Source: Paramecium pentaurelia (lineage: Eukaryota > Ciliophora > Oligohymenophorea > Peniculida > Parameciidae). Taken from it: DNA of 64,000 nucleotides. The translations under genes and the position numbers were made by a program. This document shows positions 11,649 to 22,655 of this stretch, piece after piece. Position 1 is the first letter of the stretch. Each line of letters begins with the position of its first letter. The notes under the pieces are model-generated. The model ran no database searches. It had not been told where the DNA came from and worked only from the letters and a program-made list of their open reading frames with translations. The stretch covers positions 808,927 through 872,926 of the forward strand of contig CAJJDO010000008.1 in the NCBI GenBank assembly GCA_905183005.1. The letters run 5' to 3'.

Positions 11649-12615
11649 ATGCTAAATTTAAAAGAAAGTCAAGATTGCAAAAAAGGGAAAAAGCTCGATT
11701 CAGCTACTTTGATGCAAATAATTTGCTTTTTTTTACTGTTGGTAAATCATAATTTAAATGGAATGACACAATATTCAGAAGTAAGTATATTTTAAGCTGA
11801 TCAATTTCGAATACCAGAAGAACATTCAATTGAAGATGAATATATTAATTTCGGTGACACTAATAACTTTGCATTTTCTGATATTGATTTTGAGATGAAT
11901 AAATGGTTACCTATTGGTATTTATAACCATATTATTAAGATAAGAATTCTCATTTATTGATAATATGGAAATGGAAGATTAATTTACTACAGGGCAATAA
12001 TAAACATAATAATTCAAACCAATTTCAATGTAATAATAATATGACATTTTATTTGAATTTAAGAGTTCAATCAAAAGCAAAGTAATTGCAGGTTCTGATT
12101 TGTTTTCTAAAATCTTAGATTACGCCAATAAATACTAATTGAATAAATTCAAGTCAAGTATATATCTATAAATTATATAAGTTCCTAAAATTAATGATAA
12201 AAACTAAAAAAAAATTAATCATTCAATTAGAATTAAAGGAAATAAACAGCATAAATTTATGATCTCTAAATTAGAATCATGGGATGTTCATCTAAAATCA
12301 ATTCGAACACATTTTTTGCAAAAAATCTTTAATAAACTCTGGAAAGTACCAACTTAATAAATACTTAAAGCTCATTGCTTTTCAGGTAAAAATAGTTAAT
12401 AAAATAAAATTCATATAATAGTTTATCTATAAAATGAGATTGAGCAAATTGAAAAACAATATTCTGATTTCTAACTTAAATAAGAAATTTACTAAAATAT
12501 AATCCAAAGAATCATTTTCTGTTTGGATTTAGCAACTTAATTAAATAATCAGGCAGACGATCTTATTTTTGATATTCTATTTAAAGGATTTATAGCCGAA
12601 TTATTTCATTATTGA
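11649..12615 (+). CDS. Unknown protein with one N-terminal membrane helix
   Basis: ATG 11649 to TGA 12613 with one 28-nt intron ending AAG gives about 312 residues. A hydrophobic helix (LMQIICFFLLLV) lies at residues 21-32 and could be a signal anchor. The remaining 270 residues are soluble, Gln/Lys-rich, with alternating hydrophobic pattern toward the C-terminus (IIQRIIFCLDLA, LIFDILFKGFIAELFHY). Without the splice the first frame stops early, and only the 28-nt removal joins the two good frames. No family is recognised. Confidence 0.55.
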
Positions 12616-13423
12616 TTAATATATAATAATATTATTAATAAATTTTCATTCTAACCAAATATTAATTTTTTTAGCAACTTTCTAGAAGGACCTTTTGTTC
12701 ATTGAAAAGATCGAGATAAAAACATATCATTTCAAAATAGTTCATATGAAATTTTTTCAATAAGAATTTACAAAACTTAAATTAATACCAATATTTAAGT
12801 TAACTTAAATTATTATTTTATTCTTTAAATTTTATTCAATAAAAGATATATATATATTTATTATAAGTTATTTATTGAAATATAATGAATAAATAAATGA
12901 TACTATAGAGAGTCATAAAATTTAGATTTGATTTAATTATAGTATCACTTAAAATTAAAATTGATATCTATTCATCTAACATTCTATTTTATAAAATTAA
13001 TAAGAAAAAGCTTACTATAATTATTTCTAATTATAACATATAATAAGCATTCGTTTAAGAATAATTATTAACTTTTTATTTATCAATTATTTTTCTATTA
13101 AATATTGATTATATCAAATAATATCAAGATAATATGATAGCTTTAAATAACGTGATGAAATGTTGATACATGATATCTCCTTGTTTATTTAATTATTTTA
13201 TCTTTCAAATTTCATTTATCTACATTTTTATTCAGTCATTCAATAATAAATTAAATATATTTTTTTTAATTTTTATGATTAATTGAATAAAAATGGAAAT
13301 ATATATAAATCTTATTCAAATAGTAAGATGGATGATAATTAGAATTAAATATGTTAAATAAAATAATTTGATATAAAGATAGCTTAAATATATATATTCT
13401 TTAAATTTATATTACAGAGCTCA
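12616..13423. other. Gene-free 0.8-kb spacer between convergent genes
   Basis: Both neighbours end here. No coding frame is convincing. A 10-bp perfect inverted repeat (TGATACTATA, 12898-12907 and 12938-12947) with a 30-base loop is the only structure noted. For this compact genome the spacer is long. Confidence 0.45.
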
Positions 13424-14257
13424 TCATTCGTTTCGCTTTTTTGCTAACACTAAAAAAATTAATGTAAAGTTACTTTTTAGTTTAAGTGCTTTTAATTGTT
13501 CATATTCTTCTGAATCTTATTCATCTGGAGACTATTCTTCATCTTTATCTTTTTCTTTTTCTTTTTCCTTCTCTTTTTCTTTTTCTTTATCTTAATCTTT
13601 TTCTTTCTCCTTCTATAATTATTAAGTTTTTAGAATTGCTTTTATTGAAGCAATCAAATCCTATTTACTCTATAAAGGCAATTACACTTTCAATTATTCT
13701 TTTTCATCATGCAATTATTGTGGCTACTAAACGTCATTAATAACATGTTATGCTTAAGGATATGGTTCTTTATTTGTCTATTCAACAATAGGTATTTGGC
13801 ACAATAAGTCATCCTTTTTTTATTCGTTACCTGTGCTTGATTACTAGATATTATTATTGTTGCTTTTTATATTGTTATTGCAATCATTTGGTGTCTCAAT
13901 TTCCATTTTGGATTCAACTTAATTTTTATCCTATTAGATTACTATCTCGGAATCTTTAGTTTTAATTTTATCTTAAATATCCTGATCTTTTTTATTTTTA
14001 TCTTTCTTCTTATCTTTTTTTGATTATTTTTTTTCATTTGACTTGCTTCTAGATCTACTTCTAATAATATAGTAAATATATAGTTACTTCTTTTTTTTAT
14101 CTTTTTTTTCTTTCTTTTTATCTTTGTCTTTCTTTTTCTTTTTCTCAGATTTATTTTTTTTATCCTTACTTTTTTTTTCAATAGACCTACTTTTTTTTTT
14201 CATACTTTTCTTATCAATAGGTGATTTTTATTATTCTACTTTATTATTTTATTATTC

Positions 14258-14294
<37 letters not shown>

Positions 14295-15304
14295 GAGATT
14301 TATTTAATAGCTTCTAATGGCTTTTCTATTTTTTCTGGAATACCATAAATTTCACTATGTTATATTACATAAGCTACTCTATTGGCTTTTGCTAAAATTC
14401 TTCTGGCTTATCGAAAATCAATCTTTTCGAATTCATAAATATTATATATTGTTGCAGCCACTTACTCAATTTAATCCAAAGTAGCTTCTAATAGAATCCA
14501 CCATGGTTAAGTAGGCATAGGATGATTACAGATCCTCAATGCTAAATACAATGCTCCTGCTGCAATAACTTAAGGTGGAAAATGTACACATAAATCAGTC
14601 ATGTATGAGTCGTTCAAGTAACACCATGCCTTTTGAGCTACCTGCTTATCGACCTTAATAAAATGATAAAATGATTCTATGAACTTGTGCGGATGATCTG
14701 AAACTCTAAATAATTCAAACCCAAGTTCCCTAAGTATTAATTTTTCCTATTTAATTATAATATCCCTATTTAATATCTTTATCATTCTTACAACGGTGTT
14801 TATTTTTATTTCTAAAATACAGAGCTAAAAGTACTAGCAATATACCAAGTTTTTAGCACTGTTTCTTCTACTTTGCCTGCTAAATAAATAGAAGCCATTG
14901 AAATTTCACGGTAATCATAATCAACAAAAGAATTCCTAATGCTCATTATCATTTATTTACTTTGCAAAGAATCTGTGATAAATCACTAAACTTGTAATTG
15001 CTGTGGTTAAGGGTAATTTTAAGTGATTGCAGGCTTGAAAACATATTTAAGCTCCATGCATTCTGAGGGCTTATTCATCCTCATAACTTAGACCATCAGC
15101 TTAAGTTGGAGTCTGAATATCCATAGGAATATAAATATTTTCATGTCCTTCAGGAGTGATTGTCTCCAATGATAAATCAGAGCTATGTAAAAATCTCTCT
15201 TTTAAACGATGAAATAAATATTTTTTTTCATACTACTCTTTTGTCAGACCAACACCAACTTCAACCTTCAATATTTTTTATCGATCATAACTTTTGGATG
15301 ACAT
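13424..15304 (-). CDS. Cyclin L-like cyclin with Arg/Ser- and Lys/Asp-rich tail
   Basis: ATG 15304 to TGA 13424; four TAG-ended introns (25, 23, 27 and 24 nt) give about 593 residues. The first 290 residues are two cyclin boxes: ICFQACNHLKLP, MASIYLAGKVEE and KLILRELGFELF followed by HPHKFI, the cyclin L/K/T arrangement, then PQVIAAGALYLALRI in box two. Next comes a poly-Gln tract encoded by repeated TAA (about 14256-14292), then KKKSRSRSKS and long Lys/Asp/Glu runs. Cyclin L pairs with CDK11-type kinases and links transcription with splicing; its RS region targets nuclear speckles. The RS region supports cyclin L over K or T. Partner kinase is not in the window. Confidence 0.85.
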
Positions 15305-16022
15305 TAATTAATTAATTTTCTTTATTTAATAATTTTATTATTATTATTTAATCATTTTCAGGTAATATACAAATTTTCTTTTTAATTTAATTTAAAATAT
15401 GTATCATTAGATGTTTAAACCCATATTTATAAATTTAAATTTTGAAACTTGTCTCTCTATTTTATATGATCCCTTGTAAATAATATATTTATATACTAAA
15501 GTCTAAATGATATTCCAAATTATCTCAATTGATTCTTCATCTCTATATCAACTAAATTCTTCTCCATGAATAATCTAAATTTTATAACCTATAATTTATC
15601 ATATTTTCACATCATATTTCATTAATAGCTGTAAATTAATTAGGGACACTGTCTTATATTTCAATAATTGGTTTTAATGGAATTCTTTCAATATATTTTT
15701 GAATCAATTTTGTAATTTTATAAATACTGGCTGATTCTGCCTCTAAAGCAAACCTTTGATAAAATTTATCCTAAAATTCTATTAAAAAATCAACCAAATA
15801 ACAACAATGAATTATATTGTAAACCATCATTAATAAAGATCCTCTAAAATTATTTTTTCATTTTATAATTTTTTATAAAGTCTCTTTGAAGTAATAGAAC
15901 TAAACATAAAAATCAATATCAAAACTTTATTAGAATGTGGATTCATTCCCAAATAAGAAAATGTTAATATTTATTTAATAATATTGTGATGATGATTACA
16001 AAAGTGATGTATTATATATTGG
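15305..16022 (-). pseudogene. Possible decayed gene with in-frame TGA codons
   Basis: Between two minus-strand genes, one minus-strand frame reads protein-like over about 150 codons but is crossed by TGA at 15858-15860 and 15612-15614. The middle part (from LLMMVYNII through RFALEAESASIYKITKLI to SVPNQFTAINEI) has a helical, amphipathic look. No 20-34 nt GTA...NAG intron removes either TGA. It may be a relic, a gene with a splice pattern I missed, or chance. No family is recognised. Confidence 0.3.
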
Positions 16023-17191
16023 TCAAAACTTTTTAGAATTTATTTTGTGCTTTTATTACCATTAAGTTGCTTCATCATATACGGCAGATTATAATATTTC
16101 TTTCTTTAATTCCATTTTATCCCAGGACCAATCAAAAACAGAATCACAAAGAGGTTCATCATCTTTGGAATGCAATCCATCAAAATATGGATGATTCAAG
16201 CATTATTCAACAGTATATCTTTAAAATGGACTAAAAGTTAGCATCTTGGATAAAAGATCTAAACATGTTGGATTAACTTTTTAAAATAAAGTACTGAAGT
16301 TTTATTTAGTTCTTTTAGGCAAAGATCTAAAAATCTAATAATGAATTACTTAATATATTTGATTGCACCTTCATTAGTAATATATTTCATTTCATCATTT
16401 GATGGTGTTCCTAAAACAGCAATGATTCTCTAAATTTATTCTAAATAGTCCTTTCCTGGAAATAGAGGTGTACGCCCCAAAAGCTCTGCAAAAATGCACC
16501 CAACACTCCAAATATCTATTGCTTTAGTATATTCTGAGGCTTAAAGTATTACTTCTGGTGCTCTATACCATCTTGTAACTACATATCTAATAAATATATA
16601 ATAGATGATTACTCTGTTTTATTTTCATCTTCTATTTCAAAACCTCTAGCTAACCCTAAATCGCATATTTTCAAATCACAATTTTTGTTGACTAAAATAT
16701 TGCTTGGTTTCAAATCTCTATGCATTACATTTGCTGAATGAATATAAAGTAATCCTCTAAGTGTTTGATACATAAAATATTGAATATGTTCATCAGTTAA
16801 TTCTTATCTAGAATAGATTACTCTATGTAAATCAGTTTCCATCAGTTCAGTTATTATGTAAATATCATTATATCCAGTTCTTGATTCAGGTTTTAAAATA
16901 TCAACTAAGCTGATAACATTTTCATGTTAAAAAAACTAAAGTAGCTTAATTTCTCTCACAATTCGTTTTGCATCTATTAAATCCTCAAATGCATTTTAAA
17001 CCTAATAATGAGAACTTTAATACTTTTTTAATCGCAACCTTTTTATTTTTAATTAAATCAACACCTGAACATACAACTCCATAAGCACCATGTCCTATTT
17101 GCTTATGACATTCATAGCGCTCATCGACCACAAATTGTGTTCCTATAATTAAAATTATATTTACCCCCAATTTCATATATATTTCTTCCAT
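16023..17191 (-). CDS. MAP kinase with TEY activation motif (ERK type)
   Basis: ATG 17191 to TGA 16023 with three introns (22, 26 and 23 nt, TAG ends), about 365 residues. Signatures: glycine loop IGHGAYGVVCSG, VAIKK lysine, MHRDLKPSNILV, DLGLARGF, then TEY followed by VVTRWYRAPE, and PLFPGKDYLEQ with the MAPK insert region. The second intron splits the TEY motif between Glu codon bases and Tyr. A dual-specificity MAPK kinase would phosphorylate Thr and Tyr of TEY. The short N-terminus, MEEIYMKLG then hydrophobic residues, reads through a possible 22-nt intron whose removal would break the frame, so it is kept. No long C-terminal extension is present, unlike ERK7/8. Confident call. Confidence 0.92.
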
Positions 17192-17291
17192 TAATACTCT
17201 TCTTTTTCTGGTGCTTGGTATTTAAGTTAATTTACTACAATGGTTGAGATTTCATAATCAAATTATTAACGGTATTATAAATAATTAAATA

Positions 17292-17684
17292 ATGCAAAAT
17301 ATTATTGATGACATCTATTATATTATTTATAATATTAGAGATCCAGAAATACCTCAAACATTAGGATAATTAGATGTTATCTAAAAAGAATTTATTAATA
17401 TAGAAGGCTAAAGAATAACAATTTATTGGAAACCTACTGTGAAGCATTGTTCATTTGCTTTATAAATTGCACTTTCCATTAGAGTAAAGCTCTCTCAAGA
17501 ATTATTAAAGTAATTATGAATAATAAATTTAAGTTACAAGTCATATAAAATTCATATAATAGTTAAGGATAATCTTCATAATTAAAAATCTTAAATTGAC
17601 AAATAAGTTAATGATAAAGAACGATACTTAGCAGCTATGGAAAATGAATATTTAATGAATTTCATTAATTAATTAATTAATTGA
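17292..17684 (+). CDS. CIAO2/MIP18 family iron-sulfur targeting protein
   Basis: ATG 17292 to TGA 17682 with one intron at 17510-17533 ending AAG gives 122 residues, the usual core size. Diagnostic stretches are IRDPEIPQTLGQL at the start, WKPTVKHCSFALQIALSIRV with the conserved Cys in the middle, and VNDKERYLAAMENEYLM at the end. In the cytosolic iron-sulfur assembly (CIA) targeting complex this protein works with CIAO1 and MMS19 to deliver clusters to nuclear and cytosolic apoproteins. Without the AAG-ended splice the frame hits TGA after RVKLSQELLK; with it, the expected strand (YKSYKIHIIVKD) follows at once. This makes it one of the best proofs of AAG acceptors in the window. Confidence 0.92.
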
Positions 17685-17753
17685 TATATTTTATTGAATT
17701 GACAAAGCTCAGCATTTAATTTTTATTTTAAGAATAATAAAATTTTATTGATC

Positions 17754-19597
17754 ATGTACCTCTCTTAAAAAACTTAATTAAGATTAGCCAATTTAATTAC
17801 TACCATAGCTGAAGGGGAGAAGAAAACAGAAATTTTCAGATAAGTGTTGGCTGAATATAATATGTTTGAACCCTACACAGCATTCAAAAGATTAGATTAC
17901 AAGAAAACTGGACAATTAACCGTTTCAGATTTGGTTAATTTTTTACTAGAAAACAAAATAAATGCATCTAATTCTTAAGCTGAATATTTATTTAAGAAAT
18001 TAGATTAGAACAAAGATGGTAGAATCACATATCCAGAGTAAACCAATATTTCTATAAGTCTAGTTTTATTTAGTTTATATTACCTAAAGAAGATTCTAGA
18101 TTAAGGCATATTGTATCCTAAAGAGAGTACTCTTCTAATAAAATTAATAAATAATTACCTACTGAAGTCGAATGGGGACTTTCTAAAGTTTTCTACTAAG
18201 AAATTAAAAATTATATGTATTTTTTGTCCTTTTTATTATAGTTCAATTTCTACTGCCTAAGAAATTTTGACTGGATGTGCAGATTTTACTTCTCTTGATG
18301 CTTTTAGATGCATTGATCAAGCATTTTTAGGATACATTACAATTGAAACGTAGGATAATTTTATATTTACTTTAGACTTTAAAACTTTTTGAAATAAAAC
18401 GGAATTAGATTGTCCTTTGATGATTTAATTGCTTTTTTTAGGGTTGTTGATTAAGATGCAGATGGAAAAATCAATTATTCTGAATTATTAGAAGCTATAA
18501 CTTTTACTCCAGATTATTTTTAGCAAGAAAGATAATTTGTAGATGAATTAAGAAAGAGTAGAGAAAAAATAATACAATTAGAAAAAGAAAGAGAAGAAAT
18601 TAATAATCTTAAAAGAAGCAGAGAAAGAATTGAAGAACTCAAAAAAAGTAGAGAATATTTAGAAGAATTAAGAAAAAGTAGAGAAAAAGTTGAATAGCTT
18701 GAAGAATTAAGACAGAGTAGTGAAAGACAAGAAGATCTCAAAAAAAGCAGAGAAAGGTTAGAATAATTAAAAAATAGCAGAGAAAGGATGGAAAAACTCA
18801 AATATAGTAGTGAAAAAGTATAAGATTTTAAAAATAGTAGAGAAAGTTTAGAGGATTTAAAAAAAAGTAGAGAAATATTATAGGAATTAAAATCAAGTAG
18901 AGAGAGACTAAATTAATTGGAGGAATTAAAGAAAAGTAGATAAAAAATAGAAGAATTAGAAGAATTAAAAAAAAGCAGAGAAAGGTAGGCTTAGATCGCA
19001 GAATTAAGGTAAAGTAGAGAACGTCTTGAAGATTTAAGAAAAAGTAGAGAAAAACTTTAATAAATGGAATATGAGAGGAAAAATTATGATAAAATGGAAG
19101 AATTAAAAAAATCTAGAGAGAGGATTGAAGAGCTTTAAAAATAAAGAAAAAAGATGGAAGAATTGAGAAATTATTAAGAGAGCTTAGAATTATAAAAAAA
19201 AGAAAGAGATGGAATGGATTTGAGAAGAAGTTAAGAAAGAATATAAGAGTTGAAAAAGAGTAGACAAAGAATAGACTAAATGGAAGCCTTAAGAAATAGT
19301 AGAGAATAGGAACGCACTATACAAGAAATGAGACAGAGTAGAGAAAGAATAGAATAATTAAGAGATTCTGAACTGAGAATTTAGCAATTAGAAAATTAAC
19401 GTAGAAGTTTAGAAAGAAGTAGATAATTAGAGAAAATAGAAAGAGATTTAGAATATGAAAGATAAAGAAGTTAGGAGAGAATATAAAGATTAGAATTAGA
19501 GGCTGAAATTGAAAGAAAGGAAAGAGAGAGAGCATTAGAAGAAGAGATAAATTTTGTTTAGAGTAGAATTTATGATACACCAAAGAGAAGATATTGA
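17754..19597 (+). CDS. EF-hand protein with long decad-repeat helical tail
   Basis: ATG 17754 to TGA 19595; three introns (26, 25, 26 nt, TAG ends), about 588 residues. Two good EF-hand loops are visible: LDQNKDGRITYPDF at residues 83-96 and VDQDADGKINYSEL at about 206-219, with degenerate ones near 48 and 171. This matches the four-EF-hand module of calcium-dependent protein kinases, but no kinase domain is present. From residue 240 to the end the chain is almost wholly helical, built of repeats of ten, sometimes thirteen, residues around L(K/R)KSRE. Calcium binding to the head with a rod-like tail suggests a cytoskeletal or ciliary structural role. Family beyond EF-hand is not recognised. 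Confidence 0.85.
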
Positions 19598-19731
19598 ATT
19601 AATTATTAAAGTCAAACAAATTAAACTTAATTATTTAATTAATCTATATAAATTTATATATATATAAATTGATGAAATAATAATCAAATATTGATTTTAT
19701 AAATTAAGTTAATAAAATACAATTATAATAT

Positions 19732-20778
19732 TCATGTTATCTTATTACCATCAACCCAAAAGCCATTTATTACTACTCCATTTTTATCTCTGAGTTTACC
19801 TAATCCATTCTATTTATTGTTTTTCCATCCTCCTATATAAACTGATCCATCAGAAAAATGGAATTCTCCTTATCCTTCCTTTTAATCTTCAACCCAAAAA
19901 CCTAACATTATTTGAATACAATATACCTTTGTATTATCTTCCATCAGGAAACCAAAATTCTCCATGGCCTTGCATTTTCATCCCTTATATTTAACCCTTA
20001 TATTTTCTTCCGTCATTCCAATTGTATTCACCATCAATCATTTATCCTTTCTCAAATAATCCTTCAAATTAAACATCAGCCATTGTCAATTTTCCTTTTC
20101 CATGTCTAGTTCCATTTTAGAAATCTCCTTCATATGTCTCTCCATTAGCCAAAGTCTCTTGACCTTCACCATGCTAAAAAGAAATAATTTTAATAAAATT
20201 TACTTTCAAATCATTTAGGAATCTACCAATGTATTTACCTCCATCTGAATAATAATATGTTCCTTATCCATGTTATTTATCATCCAGCCAGTCACCTTCC
20301 TTATTAAGTTTAGTTATTATACATATGCATCACCATCAGGATATATCAATCTGCCATGTCCACATCTGGTTCCTTTATTATATTGGCCGCAGTAATGAGT
20401 TCCATCATCCCAATAGATTTCTCCATATCCTTGAAATAAGTCATTTTTTAAGCCTCCAAGATAAATAGCATCTTCATCAAATTAGAAAGGAGGCGTAACA
20501 TCTAAACCTTCATTTGTAATCGAAGAAGGAATTTTATATTCACCCAATTAAGCAAGCCTATCTTTCACTAATCCATTATGTATAGTAGGAATTTGAACTT
20601 ATTGCTTTGGAATTTGGATAGTTGGTTTCAAAAGATGAGCTCTGAATTCCCTATTTGATGTATTTTATTCACTTTTAGGATTCGAATTTTCTAGATTTTG
20701 GTATATTGGTTTATTAGAAGGAGTTTCAATTTCGTTATTAGGTATTCTGCTGTCAGTTTTACATAAAGATCCTCCCAT
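19732..20778 (-). CDS. Second MORN-repeat protein with acylation motif
   Basis: ATG 20778 to TGA 19732 with three introns (23 nt ending AAG at 20300-20322, then 30 and 25 nt ending TAG), about 322 residues. It starts MGGSLC, again suitable for N-myristoylation plus palmitoylation. After about 130 linker residues there are eight or so MORN units (YLGGL, HYCGQYN, YEGDWLDDKQHGQGTY, YIGRF, YEGDF, FEGLF, YKGQI, YIGGW). The organisation equals that of the MORN gene at 3914-4966, suggesting related genes. It is divergent from the next gene with 29 bp between starts. Likely membrane-associated scaffold; substrate or partner unknown. Confidence 0.85.
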
Positions 20779-20807
20779 ATGATATTCGTTAATAATTTTT
20801 TATATTA

Positions 20808-21582
20808 ATGATAAACATATAACCTAGGACAAGACAAGAAAGAGTACTTAAATTTATTTGATAATTAGGAAGCTTTACGAGATAAGGATAGAATAGAGAA
20901 GAGTAGGATCGATTTGAGAGGTAATTAATACCTACAATAATAAAACAGTTGGATTTGAGGCTAGAGGATTAGGAGTTGGAACATTGATACATCAAGCACC
21001 TCCTTAGTCTACTTTATATGTTCCAGGTATAGATGGAGTAATATTAGAAAATGAGAGATTTGATAAAGACTTTGCAGTAGCAGATAAGAAGCAAAGAGAA
21101 CATGAAGTTTGGTAAAGAGAGAAGATTGTTGAAAGAAAGAGATTGGAGGGATTAGATAGAGAAACTAGAAAATGGGATTATTAAGAGAAGGTGGAAACAA
21201 AAGATTAAGTAAAATTAATGAGTCACACTTAATAATTAACTCAAGGGAAAAGAAATTCAAATGGGTAAATCAGGAATTTATTGTTTTGTTCAGGCTTGCT
21301 TATAATCCAATTACCTTAAAATATGATAACAGCGAATAAGGCAATTTATTAAGACAATACGATGACAAAGCCAAAGTGAGATAATTTGTGAGGGCTCATA
21401 ATTTAGACGCAAGAGGAAATACTGGGTTTAATATATTAACTGGAGAATAAAGGGGAGGTGTTGAACAAATAGTACCTAATCATTTACGATCCAATTATTA
21501 ATAGAGACTAAGAGATGTAGATGAATAATAGAATATTAAACACTATGCTATTTAATAATAGTTATTGAATTAATATGAATGA
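20808..21582 (+). CDS. Conserved-looking unknown protein, possibly axonemal
   Basis: ATG 20808 to TGA 21580; three introns of 25, 28 and 29 nt, the last two ending in CAG, about 230 residues. The chain is charged and helical in the middle (EVWQREKIVERKRLEGLDRE) with loop motifs GLAYNPITLKYD and NTGFNILTGE near the end. The short turn motifs with YNPI/FNIL and long helices remind me of microtubule inner or axoneme-associated proteins, but this is an impression and not a family match. No membrane helix or enzyme motif. The CAG acceptors are the only two seen in the window. Confidence 0.6.
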
Positions 21583-21671
21583 TTATTAAAAACAAAATAA
21601 CATTATTTTTGCTAAATTTAAAGAACTATTATTTCAAGGCAATATAAAAATAAATAAATTTAATGAAAAAA

Positions 21672-22188
21672 TCATCTTTATTTTTTTTATTTCTATTATT
21701 ATTAAACTTTTTATTTCTTTTAAGGTGGTTTTTCATTTTCATTTTCATCTTCATCTTCATCATCTACTTCTTCTTCATCATCTTCATCTTCAACATCATC
21801 ATCATCTTCATCATCTTCATCATCATCCTACTATTTTTTAGATACTTTTTGTTATTTAAGTTGAGTTTTTTTCTTTTGATTTTGTTTATTATCATTATCT
21901 TCTTCTTCTTCTTCATCATCATCACTATCAGGAATTTAGTCTCTTTATTATAAATAAGCTTATAAATCTATGCTGGAATGCGAAGAGGTTTAGATACCTA
22001 AACAATTATTAGAATTAATTACCATCTTCTTCAATTTCTTCATCTTCCTCTAATTCTGAGTCAATTTCAAATTCATCAGAATTCTATTCATTATTTTTCT
22101 TTTACTCTTCATTTTTCTTAACCTTTTTTTTGATTTATTCCTCTTCTGAATCCTTCTCAAATTAATTTGTATTCTTTTTAGCGCTCAT
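21672..22188 (-). CDS. Highly acidic Asp/Glu-rich protein
   Basis: ATG 22188 to TGA 21672 with one 25-nt intron, about 163 residues. Two acidic blocks of Asp and Glu dominate (from about residue 45 and again from 105), separated by a Lys/Gln stretch and a short neutral region with QTSSHSSIDLQAYLQQRDQ. Basic ends (KKVKK, PPQKKQKVQ) look like nuclear localisation signals. Such composition fits a histone chaperone or nucleolar protein, but no family domain is seen. The plus-strand frame over the same bases is a shadow. Confidence 0.65.
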
Positions 22189-22256
22189 ATTAATTTTTAA
22201 TATTTATTTTATAATTTGATTAATTATTTATTATTCTTGTGTGATTCATTAAATTC

Positions 22257-22637
22257 TCATTTACTCTCTAACATTAATTTTATTTCTTGATCATCTGTAA
22301 CATCTATAGGCATAAGATTTCTCTTATATATCATATGATATTTACTTACCGAATTTTTGCAATTAGATGATGCTCCTTTTGATAGTAAATATTATACTAA
22401 TTTTTTATCTCTTTTAAAAGCTGCATAGTGGAGAAGAGTATCCTCCATCTAATTAAAAGATCCATTATTTCATACTTGATTAATTCTTTTATCAATTGTA
22501 AATGTTTAATCAGATAATTTCTATTCTATTAATTTTGTTAACTTTTCATAATTCTACATATGTAATTAAACAACTAAGTTATTTGAAGGCAGATTCTAAG
22601 ATTATAACTAAATTATTACTGATTATTCTTATCCCAT
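22257..22637 (-). CDS. Small ankyrin-repeat protein
   Basis: ATG 22637 to TGA 22257; two 27-nt introns, the second ending AAG, give about 108 residues. The second half has one clear ankyrin unit (DTLLHYAAFKRDKKLVQYLL then SKGASSNCKN) followed by a partial one (NLMPIDV). The frame across the AAG splice keeps the ankyrin spacing. The start MGQEQS has Gly2 and could be myristoylated, but a later ATG (LHMQNY) is also possible; using the first ATG leaves only 18 bp to the divergent transporter gene. Role unknown; ankyrin repeats bind other proteins. Confidence 0.7.
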
Positions 22638-22655
22638 AGTTTATTAAATTAATTA

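Noticed and set aside
17160..17185. A 22-nt intron in the first codons of the MAP kinase
   Set aside because: Its removal would shift the frame out of the kinase domain, while reading through keeps it.
18520..18801. Minus-strand Leu/Ser-rich frame with repeated LLFL
   Set aside because: Antisense shadow of the L-K-K-S-R-E repeat of the EF-hand gene.
21663..21953. Plus-strand Phe/Ile-rich frame
   Set aside because: Antisense of the acidic Asp/Glu-rich protein; no independent support.
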